Origin: [Mycobacterium] stephanolepidis
GTDB lineage: Bacteria; Actinomycetota; Actinomycetes; Mycobacteriales; Mycobacteriaceae
Assembly: GCF_002356335.1 (NCBI RefSeq)
Contig: NZ_AP018165.1
Span: forward strand, 1,054,001 to 1,118,000
Length of the DNA stretch: 64,000 bases
Reading direction: 5' to 3'
Below are positions 8,865 through 21,214 of this stretch, in pieces. How positions within the stretch are numbered: position 1 is the first letter of the stretch; the number at the start of each line of letters is the position of its first letter. The position numbers and the translations under genes are program-made. Under the pieces are notes generated by a model. That model had not been told where the DNA came from. It did not search any database and saw only the letters and a list, made by a program, of their open reading frames with translations.

Positions 8865-10022
8865 CTAGGCCTGCACCTTGAGGGCCTCGGCGCGCTTGCC
8901 GCCCTGGGGCCAGAAGTACCACGTGGGGTGCTTGGCAGCAGTCGCGATGATGGAAAGCGTTCCGTTGCAAACCATTTCCTTGATGGCGGCGCCTGCTCGC
9001 CCGCCTATGTACAGCTTGCGGGGAGTGTCGTCGGTGTGGCCCAACTGGATGACGGCAGCGTTCCGTCCGATGCTGACATTCTGTCCGGTGAAGATTTGGC
9101 TCCGAGCCTCCGGCTGCAGACCATCGACCAGGGCGAGCACCGTCTTGACGGCGCGGGCGGCCAGTGGCCCGGCGGCCTGGCAGCTCATCCGAAGCGGCAC
9201 ACCTGACGGGCTGGCGGCGTCCCCGGCCGCGATGACGCGGGGATTGTCCACGCTGACCAGCGCCTCGTCGGTGAGTAGTCTGCCCAGGGCATCGGTGCTC
9301 AGGCCGCTGTCGGCGGCCAGCTGTGGCACCCCGAATCCCGCGGTCCACACCGTGAGCGCGGTCGGTAGCACGCGTCCGTCGGACAGCGTCACCGAATCCT
9401 CGTCGACCCGCACGACCGTGGCGGGCAGCAGCACCTCGACACCCAGCTTCTCCAGTCGCCTGGCGGCTGCGCGCCGTGCCGGATCGCCGACGGAGGGCAA
9501 CAGTTGTGTACCGCAGATCAGTGTCACCCGACGTCCGACCTCGGCGAGTTCTCCGGCCAGCTCGACGCCGGTCAGGCCCGCGCCGACGACCACGATCGGT
9601 GCGTCCGGCGCCAGCCTCTCGTATCGGGCGCGCACCTGCTGGGCGTGTTCGAACTCGTTGATGGACAACGCATGTTCTGCCACACCGGGGATGTCGGGGG
9701 TTGTGGTGGTGCTTCCGACGGCGTAGACCAGGTAGTCGTACGGCAGCACCGCGCCCGAGGCGAGCTCCAACTTCTGTGCGCCGGCATCGATATGGGTGAC
9801 CTTGTCGACCACGAGGTGGATGGCCGGGTTGAGCAGCGTGTCGTACTCGGCGGTCGCGGTGCTGTTTCCGGCAACCAGCTGATGCAGTCGGATTCGTTCG
9901 ACGAAGTGCGGTCGGGGATTGACGAGGGTCACGGTCAGGTTTTTGTTGGCGAGCAATTGGTTGGCCGCCAGGGTTCCCGCGTAGCCTCCGCCGATCACGA
10001 TCACTCGGGTGTTCTCGGTCAT
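8865..10022 (-). CDS. NAD(P)/FAD-dependent oxidoreductase (NDH-2-like), ECF41 partner
   Basis: A 385-aa flavoprotein of the pyridine nucleotide-disulfide family. The N-terminal FAD-binding GGGYAG is at residues 11-16, a second Rossmann motif follows (VVVGAGLTGVELAGEL), and the second FAD contact is VIAAGDAA. No redox-active CxxC is visible, so it is closer to type II NADH dehydrogenases or carotenoid-type oxidoreductases than to thioredoxin reductases. It is the first gene of the operon with the ECF41 sigma factor and has an ECF41-like promoter at 10058-10084. The substrate cannot be told from sequence. Confidence 0.88.
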   Translation of the reverse strand: MTENTRVIVIGGGYAGTLAANQLLANKNLTVTLVNPRPHFVERIRLHQLVAGNSTATAEYDTLLNPAIHLVVDKVTHIDAGAQKLELASGAVLPYDYLVYAVGSTTTTPDIPGVAEHALSINEFEHAQQVRARYERLAPDAPIVVVGAGLTGVELAGELAEVGRRVTLICGTQLLPSVGDPARRAAARRLEKLGVEVLLPATVVRVDEDSVTLSDGRVLPTALTVWTAGFGVPQLAADSGLSTDALGRLLTDEALVSVDNPRVIAAGDAASPSGVPLRMSCQAAGPLAARAVKTVLALVDGLQPEARSQIFTGQNVSIGRNAAVIQLGHTDDTPRKLYIGGRAGAAIKEMVCNGTLSIIATAAKHPTWYFWPQGGKRAEALKVQA

Positions 10023-10057
10023 TTCGGTGACTTCCTTTCAGTCGCTGATGCCCTTAA

Positions 10058-10084
10058 GACACCGATGCGATGAAATCTGTGACA
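10058..10084 (-). promoter_or_regulatory. Candidate ECF41 sigma-dependent promoter
   Basis: On the minus strand TGTCACA (10084-10078) is followed after exactly 16 bases by TGTC (10061-10058). The ECF41 target consensus as I recall it is TGTCACA-N16-CGTC. It sits 36 bases upstream of the oxidoreductase start, in the right orientation for autoregulation of the operon that encodes the ECF41 sigma factor. Confidence 0.6.
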
Positions 10085-10111
10085 GACCGTGACCGGGATC
10101 ACTGTCGCGAC

Positions 10112-11671
10112 CTACTTGGGCACCTGATACTTCGGGAACACGCCCGTCGGCGCGGGCAGGCTCACGCCGGGCTTGAGTCGTGTCCCCATCGCGGAGAAGT
10201 CCCGCTGATCTTCGGACTGGCCCAATAGATCCAGCAGTGTGGCCGCGGACTCGGGCATCACCGGCTGCACCAGTAGCGCGACAATCCGCACCACCTCCAA
10301 CGTGGTGTACAGCACGGTGCCGAACCGCAGCTGGTCCTCGGCGCTATCACTCTTGCCCAGCACCCATGGCTCCTGAGCCGAGAAGTACCGGTTGCTCGCG
10401 CCCAGCACCTGCCAGATCGCCTCCAGCGCGAGATGCATCGCCGGCACCTCGAAATGGGTGCGGGCCTGTTCCAGGAGGCTGTCAGCAGCGCTGAGTAGCT
10501 CCAGGTCCTCGGGTGCGAAGTCGCCCGGTTCGGGCACGATGCCGTCGAGATTCTTGGCGACCATGGACAGCGACCGCTGCGCCAGGTTGCCCAGCTCGTT
10601 GGCCAGGTCGGCGTTGATCCGCCCGATCAGACCTTCCTCGGTGTAGCTGCCGTCCTGGCCGAAGGGAACCTCGCGCAGCAGGAAGTAGCGCACCTGGTCC
10701 AGTCCGAAGGTGTCGATGAGGTTGATCGGGTCGACCACATTGCCGATCGACTTACTCATCTTCTCGCCCTTGTTGGTCAGGAAGCCGTGCGCGAAGACCC
10801 GCTTGGGCAGTGCGATGCCGGCCGACATCAAAAATGCTGGCCAGTACACGGTGTGGAACCGGCTGATGTCCTTGCCGATCATGTGCAGATCGGCGGGCCA
10901 GTACCGCGCGAACGAGTCCGATGAGGTGTCGGGGAAGCCCACCCCCGTCAGATAGTTGGTGAGGGCATCCACCCACACATACATGACGTGGTCGGGGTGG
11001 TCGGGCACCGGCACGCCCCAGTCGAACGTGGTGCGGGAGATGGAGAGATCGCGCAGACCACCGGAGACGAAGCTGACGATTTCGTTGCGCCGTACCGCCG
11101 GGCCGATGAACTCCGGATGGGCTTCGTAATGCGCCAGCAGCTTGTCCTGGTAATTCGACAGCCTGAAGAAGTAGGAGTGTTCTTCGGTCCAGTCGACCGG
11201 GGTTCCCGTCGCGGTGGCGGTGCGGGTGCCGTCGGGGGCGACGGTGGTTTCGGCGTCGGTGTAGAACGCCTCGTCGCGCACCGAGTACCAGCCCGCGTAG
11301 GTGTCCAAATAGATGTCGCCGTTGTCGGCCATCCGGCGCCAGATCGCCTTCGACGCCTCGTAATGGTCTGGGTCGGTGGTTCGGATGAACCGGTCGAAGG
11401 AGATGTTGAGCTTGCGCTGCAACGCCTCGAACACGTCGGAATTGCGCCGGGCCAGCTCCGCCGTCGGAATTCCGGCTGCTGCCGCCGTCTGCGCCACCTT
11501 CAAGCCGTGTTCGTCGGTACCGGTGAGGTAACGCACGTCGAAGCCGTCCAGCCGCTTGAAGCGGGCGACCGAGTCGGTCGCGACGTACTCGTACGCGTGG
11601 CCGATGTGCGGCTCGCCATTGGGGTACGCGATGGCTGTGGTGATGTAGAACGGATCCAATGATTCAGGCAT
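10112..11671 (-). CDS. metG: Methionyl-tRNA synthetase
   Basis: Class I aminoacyl-tRNA synthetase charging tRNA-Met. The ATG at 11671 ([19 protein letters not shown]) gives 519 aa, the mycobacterial length; an upstream extension of the frame to 11821 would overlap the divergent tatD and has no family support. The HIGH signature is at residues 22-25 (HIGHAY) and the KMSKS loop (EKMSKSIGN) is near residue 305. There is no C-terminal tRNA-binding extension, as usual for the short actinobacterial form. It is divergent from tatD with 31 bases between the starts. Confidence 0.96.
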   Translation of the reverse strand: MPESLDPFYITTAIAYPNGEPHIGHAYEYVATDSVARFKRLDGFDVRYLTGTDEHGLKVAQTAAAAGIPTAELARRNSDVFEALQRKLNISFDRFIRTTDPDHYEASKAIWRRMADNGDIYLDTYAGWYSVRDEAFYTDAETTVAPDGTRTATATGTPVDWTEEHSYFFRLSNYQDKLLAHYEAHPEFIGPAVRRNEIVSFVSGGLRDLSISRTTFDWGVPVPDHPDHVMYVWVDALTNYLTGVGFPDTSSDSFARYWPADLHMIGKDISRFHTVYWPAFLMSAGIALPKRVFAHGFLTNKGEKMSKSIGNVVDPINLIDTFGLDQVRYFLLREVPFGQDGSYTEEGLIGRINADLANELGNLAQRSLSMVAKNLDGIVPEPGDFAPEDLELLSAADSLLEQARTHFEVPAMHLALEAIWQVLGASNRYFSAQEPWVLGKSDSAEDQLRFGTVLYTTLEVVRIVALLVQPVMPESAATLLDLLGQSEDQRDFSAMGTRLKPGVSLPAPTGVFPKYQVPK

Positions 11672-11702
11672 GGTCTGAGCAACTTTATAGACTGGTGTTC
11701 TG

Positions 11703-12578
11703 ATGACGCCCGGCAATAAGAGGCAGGCCCCGCCCAACCCCGAGCCGCTCGCGCCCCTTATCGATGCGCACACCCATCTGGATGCATGCGGTGCCGTGAC
11801 GGACCAGGACGTGCGCGCCATCGTCGATCACGCCGAGTCCGTGGGTGTGGGGCGTGTGGTGACGGTGGCAGACGACCTTGCGTCGGCCCGATGGGCGGTG
11901 TCGGCCGCCGCGGGTGATCCGCGGGTGTACGCCGCCGTCGCGTTGCATCCCACTCGCGCCGGTGATCTGACCGACTCCGCGCGCGCGGAGTTGGAAAATC
12001 TGGCCGCACATCCCCGCGTGGTGGCGATCGGGGAGACCGGTTTGGATCTGTATTGGCCGGGCCGATTGGAGGGCTGCGCGGAGCCGTCGATTCAACGCGA
12101 AGCATTTGCTTGGCATATCGAGCTGGCTAAGCGGACGGGCAAGCCGCTGATGATTCACAACCGCGATGCCGACGCCGAAGTGCTCGATGTGCTGAAGTCC
12201 GAGGGCGCGCCGCCCACGGTTATCTTCCACTGCTTCTCATCGGATGCTGAGATGGCGAAGAGGTGCGTCGCTGAGGGCTGGATCTTGAGCTTGTCGGGGA
12301 CGGTGAGTTTCAAGAACGCGCATGCGCTTCGGGAGGCCGCCGCGCTCATTCCCGACGAACAACTGCTGGTAGAGACCGATGCGCCCTACCTCACCCCCCA
12401 TCCGTATCGGGGTGCACCGAATGAGTCGTACTGTCTGCCGTACACCGTCCGGGCCCTCGCCGACATAACCGGGCAACGCCCCGAGCGATTAGCGGCCGCG
12501 TCCACGGCGACGGCAGTAAGGGTGTTCAAGATGGTTGATGAGTTGCCTCGGCGCGATGCTTTCGTTACCGTGTCGTGA
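11703..12578 (+). CDS. tatD: TatD-family metal-dependent DNase
   Basis: Predicted metal-dependent hydrolase/nuclease of the amidohydrolase fold. The 291-aa protein has the DAHTHLD metal site near the N-terminus, GETGLDLYW, the MIHNRDA and FHCFSS histidine motifs, and the closing ETDAPYLTP. Start ATG 11703. The order metG-tatD-rpfB is that of M. tuberculosis. It is divergent from metG, and rpfB follows 73 bases downstream on the same strand. Confidence 0.93.
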   Translation: MTPGNKRQAPPNPEPLAPLIDAHTHLDACGAVTDQDVRAIVDHAESVGVGRVVTVADDLASARWAVSAAAGDPRVYAAVALHPTRAGDLTDSARAELENLAAHPRVVAIGETGLDLYWPGRLEGCAEPSIQREAFAWHIELAKRTGKPLMIHNRDADAEVLDVLKSEGAPPTVIFHCFSSDAEMAKRCVAEGWILSLSGTVSFKNAHALREAAALIPDEQLLVETDAPYLTPHPYRGAPNESYCLPYTVRALADITGQRPERLAAASTATAVRVFKMVDELPRRDAFVTVS

Positions 12579-12606
12579 TCAGATCGCCGGGTTGCGTCAC
12601 CGTTGA

Positions 12607-14642
<2,036 letters not shown>

Positions 14643-14645
14643 GTT

Positions 14646-16131
14646 CTACTTGTCACCGAGGTTGGGCGGGTCGTCCATCATCGGAGTCTCCGCGATCACC
14701 GGGTACTGCCCGGTGTAGCCCACGCGCTCGCGAGCCAGCTCCATGACGCGTTCCTTGGAGAGGTACCAACCGATGATGAGCAGCGGCGTGAAGATCCCCA
14801 GAGCCACCAGGTTCCAATAGTTTTCGTAGCACATGAGTACCAGCACCACCAGCAGGAAAACGAGCGTCGCGTACCCGGTGTAGGGGGGCGCCGGGCATCT
14901 GGAACTTGCCGCGTCGCAGGATGCCCCGTTGCGTCCATTGGTACAGCCGCAGCTGACAGATGACGATGGTGGCCCACGAGGCGATGATTCCGAGCGCTGC
15001 CACATCCAGCGCGGTCTCGAACGCCTTGGCGGGGATGACCATGTTCATGAAGACGCCGACGACGGTGAAGCAGGCGGTGAGAGCGATGCCCGCGAAAGGG
15101 ACGCCATTGGATGACATGCGAGACAAGAGTTGCGGTGCACTGCCATTCATGGACATGGAGCGCAGGATGCGGCCGGTGCTGTACAGGCCCGCGTTCAGGC
15201 TCGAGAGCGCGGCGGTGAGCACCACGAAGTTCATGATGTCGCCGGCGTAGGGCAGACCCACTCGGGAGAAGAACGTCACGAACGGACTCTCGCCCTCCTT
15301 GTAGAGGGTGTAGGGCAGCAGTAATGCCAGCAGAATCAATGAGCCGACGTAGAAGACGGCGATACGAATCACCACTGCGTTGATGGCCTTCGGCATGACC
15401 TTCTCGGGATTTTCCGTCTCACCCGCCGCGGTGCCCACCAATTCCACTGAGGCGTAGGCGAAGACCACACCGGAGGTGACCACCACCAGGGCCAATAGTC
15501 CGGTGGGGAAGAGTCCACCGTTGTCGGCGAGTATCGAGGGCCCGGTGGTGGCACCCTCGACCGTGAATCGTCCCGCCAAGAACACGATGCCGACGATCAA
15601 GAAGGCTACGAGGGCAACGACTTTGATGAGTGCGGCCCAGAACTCCATCTCGCCGAACAGCTTGACGCTGATCATGTTCATGGTGAGCACGATGACCAGG
15701 GCGATGAGCGCGATGGTCCACTGGGGGATGGCCTTGAAGGAGCCCCAGTAGTGCATGTAGAGGGCGATCGCGGTGACGTCCACGATCGAGGTGGCCGCCC
15801 AGTTGACGAAGTACATCCAGCCGGCGATGTAAGCGGCCTTCTCCCCGAGGAATTCGCGCGCGTAGGACACGAAAGACCCCGATGACGGGCGGTGCAGCAC
15901 CAGCTCACCGAGGGCACGCAGCATAAAGAAGACGAAGATGCCGCAGACGGCGTAGACGAGCCACAGGCTTGGCCCGGCCTCGTGCAGACGTTTTCCGGCG
16001 CCCATGAACAGGCCGGTGCCGATGGCACCGCCGATCCCGATCATCTGGACTTGGCGGTTCTTCAGGCCTTTGTGATATCCCTCGTCCTCGCGAGTGAGGG
16101 CGGACGTATCGTAATTAGCTGGAGATGCCAT
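14646..16131 (-). pseudogene. Amino-acid permease (APC family), frameshifted near the 3' end
   Basis: A 12-segment amino-acid/proton symporter of the AnsP/GabP/LysP type: the start [10 protein letters not shown] is followed by the conserved [16 protein letters not shown] loop and regularly spaced hydrophobic helices. The frame fails after GKFQMPGAP. The rest of the protein ([13 protein letters not shown]..., ending PPNLGDK at 14646) continues in another frame, and removing one base from the six-G run at plus-strand 14883-14888 joins them smoothly. Uncorrected, the last two helices are replaced by an unrelated Arg/Gly/His-rich tail ending at 14653. It lies downstream of the kinase and mmpS/mmpL on the same strand. 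Confidence 0.85.
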
Positions 16132-16150
16132 GGGGCGACGGTACCGGGGA

Positions 16151-16951
16151 TTAGGTCATCGCGTGTGTCAAAAGTGTTATGAACTCCGTACATGTCGGAT
16201 AGCGGCTTAACGGATCCTTGGACATGGCCTTGGCGACGATCGAATCGAACGCTCGGGGGATGTCCTTATGGCGGTAAGAGATCGGCCACGGCGTGGCGTT
16301 CAGGTGCAGGTCAGCGAGTCTCATCGCCGTGCGTGCGGTGAACGGGGGTCTGCCGTCGAACAGTTCGACCGCGGTGCAGGCCAACGCATACTGGTCGGTG
16401 GCCGCCGTCACGGGTTGCCCGCGCAGCACCTCGGGTGCCGCGTAGGGCAGGGATGTCTGTACGACGGGCCTGCGTGGCCCGGCGGCGAGGATAAGTTCCT
16501 GGGCGATACCGAAATCGGTGAGCACGGCGCTGCCTGAGCGCCGACGCATGATGTTGGACGGCTTCACGTCGCAATGCACCACCTGGGCGTCGTGGATGTA
16601 GTCGAGCGCTCCGGCGATCTGATGGAGGGTAGTTAGCTTTATGGGCATGATCCAGCTTTGATTGGTGCCCACCAAGTCCTTCGCGGAGCCGCCGGTGAGC
16701 GCTTCCATGGCCAGCCAGTCCTCGCCGCGTTCGTAGACCGTGATGATGCGGGGATGCGAAAACCGTTGGGCCAAAACAAATTCCCGGTGCAACCGGTCGA
16801 TGCTCTCCGGGTTCCGATGCCGTGGATCCAGCACCTTCAGAGCGACGTCCGGACCGTCATCGCGGTGTGCCAGGAAGACCTGTGCCGTCCCGCCACGTCC
16901 CGCCACAGCGTCGATGACGTAGCCATGGAATTCGCCACCCGGTACCGGCAT
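16151..16951 (-). CDS. Soluble serine/threonine protein kinase (non-RD)
   Basis: Hanks-type kinase of 266 aa, essentially only a kinase domain: glycine loop GRGGTAQV (18-25), ATP-binding lysine K39, catalytic loop HCDVKPSN (126-133, with D128), DFG 146-148 and APE 172-174. HRD is HCD here, so the arginine that couples activation-loop phosphorylation to catalysis is missing. There is no transmembrane segment or sensor domain, unlike most mycobacterial Pkn proteins. It lies 49 bases downstream of mmpL and 19 upstream of the permease on one strand, so may belong to that operon. Substrates are unknown. Confidence 0.9.
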   Translation of the reverse strand: MPVPGGEFHGYVIDAVAGRGGTAQVFLAHRDDGPDVALKVLDPRHRNPESIDRLHREFVLAQRFSHPRIITVYERGEDWLAMEALTGGSAKDLVGTNQSWIMPIKLTTLHQIAGALDYIHDAQVVHCDVKPSNIMRRRSGSAVLTDFGIAQELILAAGPRRPVVQTSLPYAAPEVLRGQPVTAATDQYALACTAVELFDGRPPFTARTAMRLADLHLNATPWPISYRHKDIPRAFDSIVAKAMSKDPLSRYPTCTEFITLLTHAMT

Positions 16952-17000
16952 GCACCGAGGGTGTCACGAGTACCCCAGCGTGGTGGCGGATTTCGTTCTA

Positions 17001-19949
17001 CTACGCGTGTCTGGGGAACTCCGACGGCGGCCCAGTCACCGGATCTGGTCCCGCACCGACGGGCGCTGGGGGAGGCGGTACGGAACTTGCCGGCCGAGGT
17101 GTTCTCGGCGGCGGCAGCGGCCGGGCGCGCACGTTCAGCGGCCACCAGAACCAGCGGCCCAGCAGGGTCGCGATGGCCGGTGTCATGAACGACCGCACCA
17201 CCAGGGTGTCGAACAGCAGACCCAGACCGATGGTGGTGCCCACCTGGCCGATGATCGTCAGATCGCTGATGGCCATGGCCATCATGGTGAAGGCGAACAC
17301 CAGGCCGGCGGAGGTCACCACACTGCCGGTGCCGCCCATCGCCCGGATCATGCCCGTCTTCAACCCGCCCGGTAGTTCTTCCTTGAGGCGGGAGACCAGC
17401 AGCAGGTTGTAGTCGGAGCCCACGGCGAGTAGCACGATGATCGCCATTTGCATGACCATCCAGTGCAATTCCTGACCCAGGATGTACTGCCAGATGATGA
17501 CCGACAAGCCGAATGAGGCGCCCAGGGAGAGCAATACGGTGCCGACGATCACCAGCGAGGCCACAAAGCTTCGCGTGATGAGCAACATGATGAGGAAGAT
17601 CAGGCACAGCGCGGAGATGCCGGCGATCATCAGGTCGTATCGGGCGCCGTCGGACATGTCCTTGAATGTCGCTGCGGTGCCGCCCAGTTCGATCTTGGCG
17701 TCTTCAAGGGGGGTGCCCTTGACGGCTTCGATCGCGGCCAGCTTGATGGGCTCGATATGTGAAAGTCCTTCGGGCGACGTGGGATCGCCGCGATGCGAGA
17801 TGATCATCCGCAGCGTCTTGCCGTCGGGGGACAGGAACATCTTGAGGCCGCGCTTGAAATCCGGGTTGTCGAAGATCTCCGGCGGCAGGTAGAACGAGTC
17901 GTCGTTCTTGGCCTTGTCGAACGCCCTGCCCATGGCGGTCGAGTCCTTGCTCGTCTCGTCCTGGAGGTTGTACATGCCGGCCATGGTGCTGTGCATCGTC
18001 AACATCATGTTCTGCATGGATTCCATGAGCGGGATCATGTCCCGCATGTCGGCGACCATCTGAGGCATGATGACGTCCATCTTCTCCATCGAGAGGACCA
18101 TGCCGTCCATGTTCTCGGTGAGCTCATCGATCTTGTCGAGCACCTCGAAGATCGATCGGAACGCCTGACAGATCGGGATATCGAAGCAGTGCTTCTCCCA
18201 GTAGAAGTAGTTCTTGATGGGACGGAAGAAGTCGTCGAAGTTCTCGAGGCTGTCCCGCATGTCGTGGATGGTGCCCTGCAGGTGATGCATGTCGCCGATC
18301 ATCTGGTGCATCACGCCGGTGAGCTCGGTCATGTTGGCCAGCATCTTTTTCATGGTGTTCACCATGAGTCCCATTTGGTCGGCCTGGACCTTCATATCGG
18401 CCATCCGGTCCTTCATCAGCTTCAGGTTCTGAACCTGGCCGACGCCTTGGGCGCTGATGAGGAAGGGGATCGAGCTGTGCTCGATCGGGGTGCCCTGTGG
18501 GCGGGTAATCGCTTGCACGCGTGCGATTCCCGGCACCTTGTATACGGCCTTGGCCAGCTTGTCGATGACCAGGAAGTCCGCGGAGTTCCGCATATCGTGA
18601 TCGGACTCCAGCACCAGCATTTCGGGGTTCATCCGGGCCGGGTCGAAGTGCCGGTCGGCGGCCTGGAAACCCTGATTCGCGGGGATGTCCTTGGGGATGT
18701 ACTTCTTATCGTCGTAGCTGGTCTGGTAGCCGGGCAGTGCGGCCAGTCCGATGATGGCGATCGCCATCGAGGCGGCCAGGATCGGGCCAGGCCAGCGGGT
18801 GATCGCGGCACCGATGCGACGCCAGGTGCGAATTCGCATGGCGCGCTTGGGCTCGAACAGCCCGAAACGGCTTCCGATGGTGATCAGCGACGGCCCCAGG
18901 GTGAGGGCGACGGCCACGGCCGTCAGAACCGCCACGGCGCAGGGCACGCCCAGGGTCTGGAAGTAGGGCATGCGGGTGAAGCTCAGGCAGTACATGGCGC
19001 CGGCGATCGTCGATCCCGTGCCCAAGATGACATGGGCTGTGCCATGGAACATGTCGTAGTACGCGGCTTCGCGATCCAGTCCCTTGACCCGGGCTTCCTG
19101 ATATCGCCCGATTAGGAAGATGGCGTAGTCGGTTCCGGCCGCGATGACCAGCACCACAAGGAGATTCACCGCGAAGGTGGACAGTCCGATGATGTGGTTG
19201 TCGCCGAGCACCGAGATCATTCCGCGTGCGGCACCCAACTGGATACCCACCATGAGCAGCACCAACAGCACGGTGAAGAACGATCGGTAGAAGAACGCCA
19301 GCATCACGATGATGACGATGAACGTCAGCCCGGTGATCTTGATCATGCTGCTGTCGCCGGCATGGGCCAAGTCGGTCTGCAGGGCGGCGGGACCGGTGAC
19401 GTAGACCTTGAGCCCGTCCGGCATGGGCTTCGGGTTGCCCTGGGCGTCGGTCGTCAGTTTCTTGATGACGTTGCGGACGGACTCGATCGATTCATTCGCG
19501 AGTGTCTCGCCCATATCGCCGGCCAGGTTCAGCTGGACGTAGGTCGCTTTGCCGTCGGTGCTCTGCGCGCCGGACTCGGTGAGGGGATCACCCCAGAAGT
19601 CCTGTACGTGCTGAACGTGTTTGGTGTCGGCGCGTAACTGCGTCACCATCTCGTCGTAGAACTTGTGTGCGCCGGGGCCCAGCGGTTGGTCGCCCTCGAG
19701 CACGATCATGGCCGCGCTGTTGGAGTCCGACTCCTGGAAGAGCCGTCCCATGTTCTTCATGGCCTTCATCGACGGTGCGTCGTTGGGGCTCAGCGAAACG
19801 GTGTTCTCTTGACCCACCTGCTCCAGCTGAGGCGCTGAGAGGGCGAGGAGGACGACGATTGCCACCCACGCGATGACGATGGGAACCGACAGGCGCCGAA
19901 TCCATTTGGCGATGAATGTGGGCTCGCCGTTGGCGTGTGCCCCGCTCAT
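17001..19949 (-). CDS. mmpL: MmpL-family RND transporter (MmpS-linked)
   Basis: Large inner-membrane transporter of lipids or small molecules. The 982-aa protein has the MmpL layout: one N-terminal helix, a first periplasmic domain, a block of about five helices, a long second periplasmic domain, and a final helical block. The second periplasmic domain is unusually Met-rich (runs such as [18 protein letters not shown]) and looks like a helical hairpin, as in MmpL4/MmpL5-type proteins that work with MmpS. The start overlaps the mmpS stop by 4 bases (ATGA). The cargo cannot be inferred; siderophore or drug export is known for relatives. Confidence 0.93.
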   Translation of the reverse strand: MSGAHANGEPTFIAKWIRRLSVPIVIAWVAIVVLLALSAPQLEQVGQENTVSLSPNDAPSMKAMKNMGRLFQESDSNSAAMIVLEGDQPLGPGAHKFYDEMVTQLRADTKHVQHVQDFWGDPLTESGAQSTDGKATYVQLNLAGDMGETLANESIESVRNVIKKLTTDAQGNPKPMPDGLKVYVTGPAALQTDLAHAGDSSMIKITGLTFIVIIVMLAFFYRSFFTVLLVLLMVGIQLGAARGMISVLGDNHIIGLSTFAVNLLVVLVIAAGTDYAIFLIGRYQEARVKGLDREAAYYDMFHGTAHVILGTGSTIAGAMYCLSFTRMPYFQTLGVPCAVAVLTAVAVALTLGPSLITIGSRFGLFEPKRAMRIRTWRRIGAAITRWPGPILAASMAIAIIGLAALPGYQTSYDDKKYIPKDIPANQGFQAADRHFDPARMNPEMLVLESDHDMRNSADFLVIDKLAKAVYKVPGIARVQAITRPQGTPIEHSSIPFLISAQGVGQVQNLKLMKDRMADMKVQADQMGLMVNTMKKMLANMTELTGVMHQMIGDMHHLQGTIHDMRDSLENFDDFFRPIKNYFYWEKHCFDIPICQAFRSIFEVLDKIDELTENMDGMVLSMEKMDVIMPQMVADMRDMIPLMESMQNMMLTMHSTMAGMYNLQDETSKDSTAMGRAFDKAKNDDSFYLPPEIFDNPDFKRGLKMFLSPDGKTLRMIISHRGDPTSPEGLSHIEPIKLAAIEAVKGTPLEDAKIELGGTAATFKDMSDGARYDLMIAGISALCLIFLIMLLITRSFVASLVIVGTVLLSLGASFGLSVIIWQYILGQELHWMVMQMAIIVLLAVGSDYNLLLVSRLKEELPGGLKTGMIRAMGGTGSVVTSAGLVFAFTMMAMAISDLTIIGQVGTTIGLGLLFDTLVVRSFMTPAIATLLGRWFWWPLNVRARPLPPPRTPRPASSVPPPPAPVGAGPDPVTGPPSEFPRHA

Positions 19950-20368
19950 GCGGACTTCACAAAGCAGTAGACGTAGGCGCTCACCTCGTTGGTATACCTC
20001 TCGTCTTTTATCTCGCCATTGGCCGTGATGCGGCAGCCCAGTCCGTCAGCATTGCGGGTTTGAGCCAAGATGTTTCCCGTCATCGACGGTGCCGTCGTGA
20101 TGATCTCAATCGACCACGGTAGCGTTGCCCCGTTGATCTGGTGGGGCTCCCCTTCCTTGTCGATGTAGTTGATGTCGGCGACGGTTCCGGGCGGGCCGAA
20201 GATGTCGTAGACCACGTGCTTGGGCTTGGAGTTGTTTTTGTCGTCGGTCATGCTGCCGGCGTAGGTGGGCAGCTGCTGCGAGCCGAAGATGCTGCGAATG
20301 CGCCACACCGCAAAACCCGCGATGGCCAGGACAAGCACCATGACCACCGGAATCCACGCCCGCTTCAA
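19946..20368 (-). CDS. mmpS: MmpS-family membrane accessory protein
   Basis: A 140-aa partner of the adjacent MmpL. One N-terminal membrane helix (residues 5-27) is followed by a periplasmic beta-rich domain with the family pattern [20 protein letters not shown] and a late cysteine pair (GLGCRI and YVYCFV). The best start is the TTG at 20368 that begins [18 protein letters not shown]. It is translationally coupled to mmpL and divergent from the TetR gene at 20534, with inverted repeats between them. Confidence 0.92.
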   Translation of the reverse strand: MKRAWIPVVMVLVLAIAGFAVWRIRSIFGSQQLPTYAGSMTDDKNNSKPKHVVYDIFGPPGTVADINYIDKEGEPHQINGATLPWSIEIITTAPSMTGNILAQTRNADGLGCRITANGEIKDERYTNEVSAYVYCFVKSA

Positions 20369-20438
20369 TGCGCTGAGAATCGCAGGACCCCTTCACCCGT
20401 GTGCTGTCGAACAGATCGATTACCGGAAAGTGCATGAA

Positions 20439-20522
20439 GCGTTCACGTATAACGCATAGCGTGTGCGTTACAGGCAACCTACCAGCGGGTAAGTGCGCCC
20501 GCAAGTCACACGCCGTGCGTTA
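20439..20522. promoter_or_regulatory. Inverted-repeat cluster, probable operator of the TetR regulator
   Basis: The mmpS-tetR intergenic region contains TAACGCA-N7-TGCGTTA (20450-20470), a perfect 21-base dyad. It overlaps a second dyad, GCGTT-N7-AACGC (20439-20455), and the half-site TGCGTTA recurs at 20516-20522 just before the tetR start. Such an arrangement fits a TetR dimer controlling both divergent promoters. Confidence 0.6.
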
Positions 20523-20533
20523 TCTTGAGGTAG

Positions 20534-21190
20534 ATGACACACCTGGGTTTCCGGCGCGCACGTTCGGAGGAGAACAAGCGTCAACGTGCGGCAACGATCG
20601 TGGAAGCCGCCCGGTCGCTGGCGTTGGAGTCCGGTGTCGCGTCGGTCACTCTCACCGGTTTGGCCAATCGTGCGGGTGTGCATCACTCCGCGGTGCGTCG
20701 CTACTTCACCTCCCATAAAGAGGTGCTGCTGAGACTCTCGACGGAGGGCATGGCCGCGCTGGCTCAATCCGTGTGCTCGGAATTGGGCGGCTCGCAGGAG
20801 CGGTCGCCGGCAGACGTCGGTGCGGTGTTGTCGAGCGCTCTCATCGAGGAGCCGCTGTTTTGCGATCTGCTGGGCAGCCACTATCTGCATCTCGAGCATG
20901 AGGTGGCACTCGGCCAGGTCCGGGAGGCTCAGCGGGTCAACCAGGCGGCTGCGATGACGATGGTCGACGCGATAGAGCGCGCGGTGCCGGAGCTCGACCG
21001 CAACAGTGCGCTCGACATTGTCACCTCGGCCTTCGCGCTCGCCGGGATGCTGTGGCAGTTCGCCCATCCTCCTGCGGGGCTCGAGCACGATTTCGGGGAA
21101 GAGCCGGGCTTTCCGGAGGATTGGGATACGGATTTCGCCAGCACGCTCACCCGGCTGCTCACCGCCACCTGCATCGGGGCAGCGAAGTAG
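20534..21190 (+). CDS. TetR-family transcriptional regulator
   Basis: A 218-aa regulator with an N-terminal helix-turn-helix (residues about 17-63; key stretch LTGLANRAGVHHSAVRRYF) and a helical ligand-binding C-terminal domain. The ATG at 20534 has AGG three bases upstream in GAGGTAG. It is divergent from mmpS-mmpL and converges on the second mmpL with a 24-base gap, so it most likely represses the mmpS/mmpL operon and itself through the dyads at 20439-20522. The ligand is unknown. Confidence 0.92.
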   Translation: MTHLGFRRARSEENKRQRAATIVEAARSLALESGVASVTLTGLANRAGVHHSAVRRYFTSHKEVLLRLSTEGMAALAQSVCSELGGSQERSPADVGAVLSSALIEEPLFCDLLGSHYLHLEHEVALGQVREAQRVNQAAAMTMVDAIERAVPELDRNSALDIVTSAFALAGMLWQFAHPPAGLEHDFGEEPGFPEDWDTDFASTLTRLLTATCIGAAK

Positions 21191-21214
21191 TCCAGGGCGG
21201 AGTTGGCATGGCGC

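Noticed and set aside
10112..11821. Longer MetG starting at 11821
   Set aside because: The added 50 residues overlap the divergent tatD gene and are not conserved; ATG 11671 gives the normal length.
17793..19115. Long plus-strand open frame (440 codons) rich in His/Val/Asp, opposite mmpL
   Set aside because: It is antisense to the well-supported mmpL, has biased low-complexity composition typical of shadow frames in high-G+C DNA, and shows no domain.
20479..20495. TACC-AGC-GGGTAA near tetR as a match to TTACCC-CACT-GGGTAA near the second mmpL
   Set aside because: The spacers differ (3 versus 5 bases between TACC and GGGTAA), so a common operator is not supported.
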